From Chlamydomonas reinhardtii (taxonomy: Eukaryota > Chlorophyta > Chlorophyceae > Chlamydomonadales > Chlamydomonadaceae): 64,000 bases of DNA. Location of the stretch: the NCBI RefSeq assembly GCF_000002595.2, contig NC_057006.1, forward strand, positions 1,490,246 to 1,554,245. The letters run 5' to 3'. Under the pieces are notes generated by a model that was not told where the DNA came from, did not search any database, and saw only the letters and a program-made list of their open reading frames with translations. The position numbers were made by a program, and so were the translations under genes. Shown here piece by piece: positions 35,747-46,145 of the stretch (position 1 is the stretch's first letter; the number at the start of each line of letters is the position of its first letter).

Positions 35747-37892
35747 CTGTTGCTACTGCCACTGTTGCTACTGCCACTGCTGCTGCTGCCCCGCCCCCGG
35801 CTCACCGTGTGTGTCGTTTGGGTCCTCGGGGGCCCAGTGCCGCGCCAGGCGCCCCAGCACCTTGACCTCGCCCTCGCCCTGTGGGTGGATGCAGTGGGTG
35901 TGAGGTTGGAGTTGGGGTTGTGCCCGACATTCAACCTTCCCTTTCCGACTCGCCCTCTGCCGTGCATCCACCCCTCACCTTCCGCCTGTGCCCCCGCCCA
36001 ACTCTGCACCAGCAAACCACACAGGTGGTCCTACCATAACCCAGGTTCTCGTATGTGACCGTTACAACATCAGGTCTAGGCAGCGGCCACAGAAACACAT
36101 TCACGTCCAAACACACACATACGCACACGCACACTCACTCACACACACACACACACAAACACACACACATACACACACACACGCACACACACACATACAC
36201 ACGTACACACGCACACACACACACACACTACAGGCCTCACCATGACGGTGCCGTCCGAGAGCTCGAACACCAGGTGGCGGAAGCGCTTGGACGACATCTG
36301 CACAACACGGGCCGCCGGAGCCCGCGCCGCCAGTCACGTACACATCCGGCACACAAACAGAACGCAGCAGGAGTTGCGGGGGGTGCAACACCGAACTCCT
36401 GACACGCGGCATTGAACCTCACCGCTTCGTCAGCTTGAGCCGGATGCTGCGTGTGCCTATCTTTCAGCCGCCCACCTCTCCCACCATCCCCACCCCGCCC
36501 CAACTCCTCCCTGCCTCACCTCCTCCCCCACCTCGCCCCACAGCTCTTCCCACCTCCCTGCCTCCCCCACCTTGGTGCAGCAGAAGTAGGCGAGCGAGTG
36601 CGTGAGGTCCAGCATGAAGGTGGTGCCGGGCGTGATGGCCACCCCCGTCAGCGTCTCACCCTCGTCCACAGTGCGGCCCGTCTTCTGCAGGCGCGGCAGC
36701 AGCAGGCGCGGCAGTAGCAGGAGGCGTCAGCAGGAGGCAGCAGCACGCAAGCGCCGAGTGCGCAAACAAGAGCAATGGGTGGGAGCGCCCCATGTGCCGC
36801 TTGCGCCGCCCAAACTCCAGCTTCAGCCGAGGTGGAGAGCGTGGAACAACGCCTGCTCCGGCCTCTTACCCCGGCGCCCCGGCCTCTCTTCCCCCCCACA
36901 CACACACACACGGGGCCCACCTTGCGGCGCTCACGCTGGGTGAGCAACTTGGCCAGCGGCGCGGGTCCGTCCACTGCAATCATGACCGACTTGGTGGGGG
37001 AGGTGGCGTCCAGGATGGCGTGCATCCGCTTGTGCAGCAGCTTGTGGAAGTGGTTGTGGTTGCGGGCTGCGCGGCAGGGCCGTGGTGAGGTAGCGGCGGA
37101 GGTGACGTGGCGGGGGCACGGCCCGGGGGGTTTGGGGTTGTGTGCATGCGGGTTGGCGCGGGTGTGGGTCGTGGAACACTGTGCGGGCAGCTGGGCCCTG
37201 CTCGCTGGGTTGTAGCCGCTGTGCTCGTTACACGTGCCGGTACATGCCACCGACCTGCCGCTTGACCCCCTCCCACCCACACACACACCTCGGTAACAAC
37301 GCGTCTGCAATACTACTGCTCCTGGCTGCGCCTTCAATCCTTAAAAGGTCATGAATGTAACCCCCGAGGAGGTGCGCAAAGCCCCTTGTGCCCCCCCCCC
37401 CGCAATACCCGCGTGGCCAGCAGTCAGAGGTCAGGCCGCAGGCCCCGGTAAACACGACACAGCACACCCCAGTGAGCCAGTAAGGAGCCCCAATGCCCAA
37501 CCCAATGCCCAACCCAATGCCCAACCAATTCGGTGCGGAGGGGTCGGCGTGCTCGGGCGTTTACACACACTCACTCACGCACCTCGCCGCATCACCGTGT
37601 GTAACACCGAGTTGAGGTCAATGTACAGGTGGTCTGGACGGGCGGGAGGGAGAGACGGAGGGAGGACATCAAAGTGGGAGTGCACCGCATCTAAGCGCGA
37701 TTGAAGCGGTATTACACAGGAGTTATAGCCCCTGACACAGGTACACCACGCCTTGCGCACACCACCAGTCACACATGGTTACGTCTTGTGCAGGCTGCCG
37801 CGTTGCAACTCACCAACCCGGACTTCACCCATCGGCACATATGCCTTTGGGTAGGTCTCCGAGAACCATGTGTTGAAGCCGGGAATTCCCAT
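29454..37892 (-). CDS. XRN: XRN-family 5'-3' exoribonuclease with AT-hooks and prion-like tail
   Basis: Sixteen exons close in phase to 1175 aa: 37892-37814, 37633-37583, 37066-36921, 36684-36571, 36297-36241, 35878-35806, 35548-35496, 35057-34926, 34532-34427, 34058-33789, 33447-33315, 32862-32457, 32216-32076, 31911-31781, 31349-31079, 30818-29454. The start MGIPGFNTWFSETYP is the XRN N-terminus. The nuclease carboxylates are conserved: D32 (YIDLNSVLH), D76 (AVDGPAPLAK), E151/E153 (GEGEVK), D179/D181 (GDDADLI) and D259 (GNDYLP). XRNs digest 5'-monophosphate RNA 5' to 3'. The core is divergent and shorter than XRN1/XRN2, with a WLLQMYLTGQCPDYRFYYDG segment standing for the helical part. The 450-residue C-terminal exon is low-complexity, with two AT-hook motifs (KRRGRKPK near 894, KRGRPRGSKNK near 940) and a Gln/Tyr/Gly-rich tail (QQPYQQPYQQ). 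This hints at a nuclear, chromatin- or condensate-linked role, which is inference. Confidence 0.9.
33184..33266. repeat. (CA)n microsatellite in XRN-like intron 11
   Basis: About 40 CA units with almost no interruption, followed by CTCACACA variants; the longest dinucleotide run in the window. Confidence 0.95.
34097..34172. repeat. short dispersed intronic repeat (XRN-like intron 9)
   Basis: Contains a block reading ATTGGTACAGAGAAGTGTAG then CGAAGTAGACAGCAGG. Its reverse complement recurs at about 22517-22556 in an oxidase intron. It is flanked by two GGGGGGTT(G/A)CAA motifs. See the findings for the other copies. Confidence 0.6.
34559..34653. repeat. short dispersed intronic repeats (XRN-like intron 8)
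   Basis: First block GGTTGTAAAGACCAGCCC followed by AAACTAAACC, also found in introns at 17783-17812 (+) and 24864-24910 (-). Second block GGGGGGTTACATTCATGATT at about 34625-34645, also found at 34146-34165 and, reversed, at 37346-37366. Confidence 0.6.
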
Positions 37893-38716
37893 GCTGGCGC
37901 CTGCTCAGCTGGGGCCGGGGGCCCGTAGGGTTTACACGCGGGCCTCCACAAACTTTGCTGCCACACCGGCGGCTTCCCAAAGTACAGCAAGAGCTACTAA
38001 AGATGCTGAGGTCAGATGTTGTGTAGAGCCATGGCAGGTCGCTGTTTGGGCAGGAAAACTTCGTGACAAAGATTTTGCGCGGTTTGCCGAGCGGACCCCG
38101 CCTTGCTAGGCCCCGTGTGACTTGCAGTATGAATTTGAATTACCAGTGCCAACGCCTGGGCAAGTGTCGGGCGGCCCAATCCCGGTTCAACTGCGGCATC
38201 GATGACCCATGCGAACAGTCTGGCAAAGTTGGCCCTAGGGCCTAGCACTTTCCGACTTGCGGTGTCTTCAGACTGTTTAACACGCAATCAACCAACGAAG
38301 CTCTAAAAGTATTTCCTGGAGACTCTGCTGTCGAGTTCGCGTTTCGACGAATTCCCAAAACAACGCTTCCGGAAGAGCTGCCTAAGCGTAGGTGAGATGA
38401 AGGGACACATACAGGCACAGATCTGATGCGAACGTTCCGCAGCGGGGTTGGCGAGGCCTCAGGCCGTTGCCGGTGTTCGCGGGCGCCTGCTCGCACTGGG
38501 TGATCTGGATGCCTTGTGCAGCAGTTGCATGTTTGTTTGACTGACTCAGAGTCAACGTGGGTCTCGCGTCCCTGCTCGGAGCTTGGCGGTCTCCGGAATG
38601 GCCACCGTTTCACCCGACATCGATCCCGTGCCCTGGACAACCGCTGGCCGCTGCCTGGCGTCTCACTATCCCTATCTCTGCATGCATATGCTGTAACCCG
38701 CCAGGTCGGATCGGCC
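37893..38716. promoter_or_regulatory. divergent promoter region of XRN-like and zinc-finger genes
   Basis: 824 bases between the two start codons on opposite strands, with no convincing gene. It is more AT-rich at 38100-38350. An acceptor-like CCCGCCAG at 38698-38705, just before the + strand start, suggests a 5' UTR intron for the zinc-finger gene. Confidence 0.4.
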
Positions 38717-40330
38717 ATGGCGACCAACCTGTGCGCCGAGTGCGGCATAAAGCTGTCGCGGCCCGAGTATCAGAAGCACATGCAGGAGGTGCACGGCGTC
38801 TCCATCCAGCACGACAGCGACGACGAGCGCGATAAGGAGGCCCCGGCCGCCGGCGAGGACGGCGCCGATGCCAAGCCGCAGCGCCAGCGCCGCCGTGGCG
38901 GCAACAAGGAGGGCGCCGCCGAGGGCGCGGAGGGTGCCGAGGAGGGCGCCGCCGGCGAGGACGGCGCCCGGCCTCCGCGCGAGCGTCGGCGCCGCGGTGG
39001 GCGCAAGCCCGCCGGTGAGGGTGCAGATGGCGAGGCTCCCGCTGGCGACTTCGCCTGCGGCGACTGCGACCGCACCTTCGCCAGCCAGCAGGGCCTGAGG
39101 CGCCACCTGCAGGCCAAGCACCCTGAGTCTGAGGCGACGGCCGCTGCGGTGGCCGCCGCGGCAGCCGAGGCCCCGGCGGCCGGCGCGCGCCGTGGTGGCC
39201 GCGGCCGTGGCCGCGGCACCAAGGCCGAGGCCGGTGAGGGCGCCGCGGATGGCGCGGCAGCTGACGGCGCGGAGGGTGCCAAGCCCGCGGCGGGTGGTCG
39301 CAGCCGTGGCCGTGGCGGCCGCACCGGCCGCGGCCGCGGCGCCGCCGCTGCCCCCGTGCCGGACGACCCCACCGCCGCCGCTGCAATGGCTGCGGCTGCG
39401 GCCAAGGCGGCGATTGGCGGCGCGGCCGCTGAGCCCGCGGCGGAGCGTCAGGTGACGCTGTTCCGCTGCAAGCAGTGCGAGCAGGGCTTCAAGTGAGTAC
39501 CGGGCTCGTGGTGGAGGTCTGGACGCCGCAGTGGCATGCAGGGTACACAAACCAGACAAAGGCGTGGCCTGTTTGCACCTATAGTGGCCTTGGGGCTATC
39601 CCGTCCTGTCCCCGGCTCTGACCGTTCTGCTCTTCCCAACGCCGCACATTCAGGAGCCGCAATCGCGCCCGCGAGCACGTTATTGAGGCACACGCCGCCG
39701 ACGTGCCCGCGGAGGCCCCTGCCGAGGCGCCGGGCGTCAAGCCGCCGCCGCCGGAGGGCGTGGAGCTGCCGCCGGGCCGCCGCGCGCCGGCGCCGGTGGT
39801 GCCCGTGCCCGCTGACGCCCTGCTGGAGGTCGCGGAGGTGGGTGGCACCGGTATGAGCGCCGTGCAGCATTTCCTTTCCCGCAAAATGGCAGCGCGTACA
39901 GCTGAGCAACAGGACAGAGGAGTTGGGCTAGGCGGCGTCGGATGTGGCGCTGTGGATGTAGCTGTGCTGTGGCTGGCCTGTTGGTGTGTCGCTGGCACCC
40001 GGCACCTATCACCGCTCCGTGATATGCCCCGCGTGATGGGTATTGCAGGTGACCACCAAGCGCGCGCCCCGCGCGTCGCGCCGGCGGAAGCCGCGCACGG
40101 CCAACGGCGACGAGCCGTCAGGCGATGCGGCGGAGGGCGAGGAGGGCGCCGCGGAGGGCGGCCGCGCGCGCGGCGGTCGCCGCGGTGGTCGCGGCGGCGA
40201 CGCCGCGGCTCCGGCTGCCGGTGGTGACGCGGCCGCTGCCTCCGGTGATGCGCCCGCGCCTGCTGGCGGCGCCAAGCGCAGTGGCGCGCCCACGGACGAG
40301 CTGGCGGCTCTGGGCATCACCGCGAGCTAA
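38717..40330 (+). CDS. RG-rich protein with three C2H2 zinc fingers
   Basis: Three exons, 38717-39492, 39654-39837 and 40049-40330, give 413 aa. The C2H2 fingers are at residues about 4-26 (LCAECGIKLSRPEYQKHMQEVH), 111-135 (ACGDCDRTFASQQGLRRHLQ) and 250-274, the last split by intron 1 (RCKQCEQGFKSRNRAREHV). Between and after them are Ala/Glu/Gly-rich spacers and RGG/RGRGR boxes (residues about 155-215 and 355-385), typical of RNA-binding or ribosome-associated proteins. Basic RRR patches may be nuclear or RNA contacts. A nucleic-acid-binding role is likely; whether DNA or RNA cannot be told. The start fits a GCCATGG context directly before finger 1. The frame stays open upstream to 38516 but with poor codon bias. 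Confidence 0.85.
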
Positions 40331-41667
40331 GCAGTGCGGTCCCCAACTGCACTTGCCGGGACACTGGAGCTGACTGACGCGTGCAGCTGTTCACTTGGCC
40401 GCCGGCGATTGCCTGGTGGCGGCGAGGAGCAGCGACGGAGCCCGTGGATGGCTTGTCGGGAGCCGGCGCAGCAGTAGCGGCAGTGCAAATGGCGGTGCTG
40501 GGGTCAAGCACAAGGAAGCGTGTTGGGGCACATATAGTGGCCACGACGGGGCACGGCAGCGGCGCAAGCCGTGGGGGCGCGACCGGCTGACACCGGGCCA
40601 TGCACTACGGTAGGGGTTGCTGCTGCTGATGCGCAGTAGCAATAGCCACGCCAGCGGCAGCAGCAGCAGCACTGCCGTGGTGCCATCCCTGGGTCGGCAG
40701 GCACGCCCGGACGTGACCCGCAGCCTTGCTTCCGGAAGTGCAGCATGCAGAAGTTGAGTGAGAGAGGCGAGAGAAAGCGTTGCATGGGCCCTTTGCGGGT
40801 GCGCCACCTGTGCCACGGCTTGGCCGGTCGCATGGCGCTCCTGCTCACTTCCAGTTTGCATCACAGGGCTGCTTGCCGGCCATGGCGGGACTGGCGGCGT
40901 AGGTGCGTCTGTAGACAGCCGGAGCCAGGACCACACAGGCGGGGATGCCCTGGAGCCAAGAGGGGGGCTGCGGGGATGGATGCATTGTCGCAGCAGTCAG
41001 TGTTGCCGGTGTGGTCACCCTAAGCCTAGCAGAGCCTGCAACGAGTGGGCACGTGGGGCATGCGGTGCGCGCACGCTGGCAGGCGTGAGAGGATCGGACA
41101 AGTGGCGGCGTGCTGCGCACACCAGCTGCGCGTATGACAAGCGGTTTTGAGATGGGCGGGACTTGAGCTGTGGCAGTGGGAAGGCTGCGGCACCTGCCGG
41201 CATTCTGGCACTGCGCAATGGCGTTGCGGCCGAAGGTTCGGACGATTACCGGTACATGAGGAGTTGGCGTTGCATGGAGGTCAGTGTGTGGGAGAGTGTG
41301 CGGTAGGGAAGTAGGGCCTACTGGCATCGGCGCGTTCAGTGAACATGTGTGGTGGCTGGCCACATGCAATTGGCGGTAGGGATGCTCGCGAAGTGGCTTG
41401 GCACGGCGCGCGAAGAGGACAGGTCACAAGCGCGACAGGAAGGCCGTGCGTGGGTAACCTGAATACAGCTGAGCATCCCGCCATCTCCGACTCCGGAATG
41501 ATGTAAAGTTCACGCACCCGCGCCTGTGCCCGTCAACCAGTTGCAATGTTATACAGTTCGACAGCATATCCCAGCTGACATCCAACGCACAGCAACCGTG
41601 TTCAGTCCGCTCCTAAGTACAATCGCAAAACGGGTCAGGCTAGCGCCCGGTGCCTGATGCGTTCCAG
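40331..41667. other. convergent intergenic region
   Basis: No convincing gene on either strand. TGTAA on + at 41502-41506 would give the zinc-finger gene a 1.2-kb 3' UTR. Small GCAGCAG-type repeats lie at about 40640-40670. Confidence 0.4.
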
Positions 41668-43867
41668 TTACGCGCTCTCGGGGCCCAGGGCCACCACTTT
41701 ATTGAAGCCCTCCCGCCGTCGTTTCGCTACCACCGCCGCCACCACCGCTCCCGCTATGAGAAACGCACCGCCCACGGCGCAGCCCGCTATGATGCCAATC
41801 TTGGCGCCATCACTCAGGCCACTACTCGTGCTGCTGCTGCTGCTTGTCGCGGACGTGTCGGTCGCTGATTGCGTCGTGGCCACGAGGCTCGAGACATCGA
41901 TGTTGCTGGTGTCGGTTGTGGCCAGGTACGCGGAGGTCGTGGTGCTCGTGGGGTCGTAGTAGATGCTGGTCTGGTTGTAGTTCTGGGGGTTGGGCAGCTG
42001 CATGTGCACGGTGGTGTGGCTGGCGCTGCCATTCGTGGCGTTGCCCTGTGAAGGAGCACGGCATGCGGCAGCGAGAAAAGGTTCCGTCCGAGTGCGGTGT
42101 TTTTCGCGCAATTTCATGCAGGAGCCGCGTGCACGCACGGGCGGTACTCCCCTTGCGCGGAGTCCCACGGACGCACTCTCCAGCATTCAGGAACACCTAC
42201 TGCTAGCCCACATCAACATCTGCTGGCAGCCCACCTGTTCAATGGTGAGGCTGATGGGCATCTTGATGCCGCCGTCCTGGGACTCCAGGGCGTACGGCAA
42301 GAATGCCAGGGAGGCGTTGTAGGCATCGGCCAGGGGAAGGGCCAGCGTGGACTCGCCGTTGCTGCCGGTCCCGCTGGTGTAGTTGGCGGTGGCGTTGCTG
42401 GCGAGGAAGAGGTCCAGCGACACCGCCAGTGTGTTGGTGAGGTTGCACCAGGGCCAGTCGCGCACCGAGACACTCCACTTGAGGCCGTTCCTGCACACGT
42501 GGAAGGATTACGTAGGGGTTGCTTAGGGCATGCGGTGGCTCGGTACGTGCCTTTGCTTGCACACTTGCGTGGCGGGCGCGGGTCACCCTTCACCTGGCGT
42601 GCCCTGCCCTTCACATCTCCATAAACTGTACGGCACTTACTTGGGGACGACAACGGCCGCTGTGCCGTACATGATGGTTAGCTCCTCATCCAGTCCAAAC
42701 AGGATGCTGATGTCGACACGGGCGGCAGGCAGACCACCGAATCCGTTCAGGGGAAGGTAACCGTTTGGCAGAAGGGGACCGTCCACAGGGCGTGATCCAC
42801 TTAAGGGCAAAGTGCCACCGAATGGCAGGGACTCGTTCAAGGGAAAAGAGCCGTTCAGGGGGAGGGAGCCATCTTGAGGGCGAGAGCCGCCGCCGCGGGC
42901 AAACGGCAGGGGCTGCGTGGGGGGAGCGGAAGCGCCAGGGGGCAGCTGCGGCCTGTCGGAGGGCTGGTCCAGCTGGTGCAGAGGGCGCAGGGGATTCTGC
43001 TGCGTTTCATTGGCTGGCACACCAACCAGCGTGTCATTTGGGGGCGGCATGCAGCCGGGGAAGAAGTCTGCGGGGCGGCGCAGCGGGCAACACACTGGGG
43101 CTCAGATGGACTCAGGTGGGCTCAGGCGCCCAGCATAGGGCGGGGGCCGTGACCGTGCGCGCCGTTCCTGTCGCACAGCTGCCAAACCTTCTTGTTCGTG
43201 GCTGTTCGTGGCGCCCTTCCCATCTGCGGTGACTTGCTCTGGTTTGCTCACCAGGCCGGTCGAAGGGAGTCAGGGTCACGTTGACGTACGACAAGTTCAC
43301 GATCTTGCCCGCCGCGTCCGTGACAGTCATGTTGGCGCTGGTGAAGTTGACTGCGCCCACCTGCGCCATGGAGGGGATGACGTGGCCGGGCACAGGGCGG
43401 CCGGCTGCGTCCAGCTCCGCCACGCGGCCGAAGCGCAGTTGCAGGTAGATGGAGGGTTCGGAGTAGTTGGGGTAGATGCGCACGTTGGGCGACTTGCCCA
43501 GGAAGCCAATCTGGAGTGTTGAGGCGGCGGGGGGGGGGGAGGAAGCGTGGGCGGGAGGGGGCGGGTTGGGAAGACACGAGACGGCAGATACTCCATACAC
43601 GCAAGGCTCCAGCTATGACCAGGGGCAGCCAATGGCATTGCTACGCTGACACCAGTGCGCTTGCCCTTTTGCGCGCACCTTGCGGGGCGACTTGCGGTCG
43701 TCGAACTGCACCTCGCCATCATCTTCGCTTGACATGGCCCCCCACTCCCGGGGCCGGTCCGCGTCGCCGCGCTGCTGCTGTCCAGCTGAGGGCTTATAGG
43801 TCTGGGCGGGTGTTGCCACTGCCAAACACGCCGCGATAAGCACAGCGAAAAGAAAGAGGGAACACAT
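41668..43867 (-). CDS. surface-protein family, paralog 1 (type I membrane form)
   Basis: Five exons, 43867-43679, 43510-43252, 43067-42641, 42490-42235 and 42045-41668, give 502 aa. It has a signal peptide (MCSLFLFAVLIAACLAVATP). A first conserved module starts near residue 64 (IGFLGKSPNVRIYPNYSEPS, LQLRFGRVAELD), followed by N-glycosylation-rich strands. A hydrophilic repeat region (PLNGSFPLNESLPFGG-like, residues about 185-255) comes next, then a second module (NGLKWSVSVRDWPWCNLTN). The C-terminus has a Ser/Thr stretch, one transmembrane helix at about 460-485 and a short basic tail (KRRREGF). I do not know this family. It is likely an extracellular-matrix or plasma-membrane protein. The next two paralogs lie on the same strand to the right. 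Confidence 0.8.
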
Positions 43868-46145
43868 CACGGGATTCAGATAGCGCGTGTCACGAGTATG
43901 TGTTTGTTCGCAAATGAGTTTATGTATACAGAGCTCACTTTTCGGGTTGTATGAAAGCTCCGCTCACGTCAATACGAGGCGGATCTAGTTTCCTTTCTAC
44001 GAGTCGTACGTTCTCGCGCAAAGTAAGGGAGGAGCAAGACAAATTGTCTTGTGTATTCTGGAATATCACGTCGTAGGCTAGCTGCTGTACGGCGACGTTA
44101 GCTCCGCTGCGCACGTAGAGCCCGTCGCCCCAGCCAGGAGCCCCAGCTGTCCGACCTCGTATCCTGTAATCGCCCGCACCTGGCGCTTGGCAGAGCAGAT
44201 CGGCCCGATCGGGGGCCGGGGCACGCCAACCCATGCCTCCCCCATGGTTAGTTCCCCTGCGTTTGCCCTTCTTCCTCACCAGATGCCACTTTCCCCTGCC
44301 CCAACGTGCACCCAGCATGCCGCTACTTGGCTGGCACTATGCTCAACCGACGTGCTGGGCGGGCGGCAACAACCCATAGGACTTAGAGTCAGAACTTACA
44401 CTACTGGACCACAAAGTAACCGGCAACAGCAACAGCCAGAGCCGGATGCTCCCAAGCCGGATGCCACCAGGGCACGGGGGGCATGGCGCTAGTATGCATG
44501 TGTGTGCTTTGGATGGGAGGATATGCAGCGCTCACCGGCTTGCCGCTGAAGTTGCCACCCGCGCGCGCAGCTTGATTACCTGCTGGCATGAGGGGTATGA
44601 AGGCGGGAGGGGAAGGGCAAGAGGGGGGAGGATGAGCAGCATTCTGCATTCGCCATACACCTGCAGCCCACGCAGCTAAGTTGCGTATTTTTCAAGCACC
44701 TCAGTGGTTTGAGGTAGCGAGTAGGCGGGACATGGGGAGGGAGGATACGAGGGGGGGCAGATGTGGCGTTGCGCGGTTGTATCGAAGGAGAGAAGCAACT
44801 GGGGACAAAATTATCAAGTTGTGGTTCTGGGAGTCGTAGCGTGTGCGTGTTTCGGCCAGTGTGGGCGTACCTTGGTTTGGCATTTTGGCGCCCACATGCG
44901 TAAATATGCGGGTCAGCGACTGCCGTGCAATTGAGAATGATCCTTGTCGCGGATGTTGGCGAAGTCCCGAGAGTGTGTGGTAAATTCCCAGACCCGTCAA
45001 ACATTATGTTCAAGGACATACAAACACGCATCACGGCGCAGCGTGTTAAGGTGTGGCTGGTGGACCTTAGGAAAGTGTACGAATACTGGCTGGCTCCATA
45101 CTGGGTTCCAAGGATTGATTAAGTGTGTGTTTATGACGACTGCGGTATCCAATGAGAGCGAGGACAACCCGAGCGTGCACGCACGCAGGGGCCATCGAAT
45201 GCTGCCTGTGTTCATGCTCCCTTACCACGGGCCCTTCTGCACGCAATAGTCTGTAACTTTCCTTATCACACAGCACGCATTGCAAGGCAGCGCTTGGCGG
45301 GTTTGACACAAATTACGCCAATGGCTGGTGGGCTGGTGCGCGACGGCGAAATGTTAACAAGCGTTACTCACTGACTCCCGCCTGCTGGACCTAGCCCCAT
45401 CCGGCTCACACGCACACCCTGACGTGGTCACTGTCGACGCGACGGGACATCCAGCCGCATATACATTCGTACAGTCACAAACACGTTTGCCCCACACGCA
45501 TGTTTGCCCCAGCCACGTTTGCCCTCCACAACCGGACGCATGTACTGTTCAGTATGGCGCGCCCCAAAAACGCAGCAGGCCTATCTTCCAAACGCACACT
45601 CTCGGCGCTTTCCGTTGCTTCTCTCGTCCATGCGGGCTTGGTATAACTTACGCAGCAGCCAAACCTTCACCTTAAAAAAAGCACACACATGCATGAATAA
45701 CGCTGTATGCTGCCTCGAGTTGCATTCCGCGCGCGGCTCCCTAATCATGCAGTGCAAGCAAGTGGTAACACCCTGGCCCTTGTCACCGATCGAGCAACGT
45801 CTTGACCGCTTGCTCGGCATGCGTGTTGGGTATCACCAACACATCCAGCAGCTGGTGAAAGGAATGATGTACAGTGCCATGAATATACGAGCGACGCTTC
45901 ATCAAGCGACGCATATGGATAAATAACATGAACATCCGCGCTGCAAGCTGCTTTCCTCATATCGTAACTATGGCTTATCATCTTCAGCAAAGCACTCCAA
46001 GCGTGACACACACGCAGTTCCATATGCTGCACATGGTTTGTGCCGACTGCTGCGTTGCGCAATAGATAGGGGCGCCTTTGCATAATCAGGTCCGCCTTCC
46101 CTCCGCCAGCTCTCAGCCAGCCATACCCCGCACCAGACAGCAGCC
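43868..46145. other. intergenic between paralogs 1 and 2
   Basis: 2.3 kb, more AT-rich than the genes, with no convincing coding frame. It should hold the promoter of paralog 1 and the 3' UTR of paralog 2. No degenerate family copy could be recognised. Confidence 0.4.

Noticed and set aside
38610-39559. Long - strand frames opposite the zinc-finger gene
   Set aside because: Arg/Ala-rich antisense shadows of biased coding DNA; the + strand frame contains three proper C2H2 fingers.
43935-44318. A 127-codon - strand frame upstream of paralog 1
   Set aside because: No family similarity, no signal peptide, poor bias; looks like ordinary intergenic DNA.
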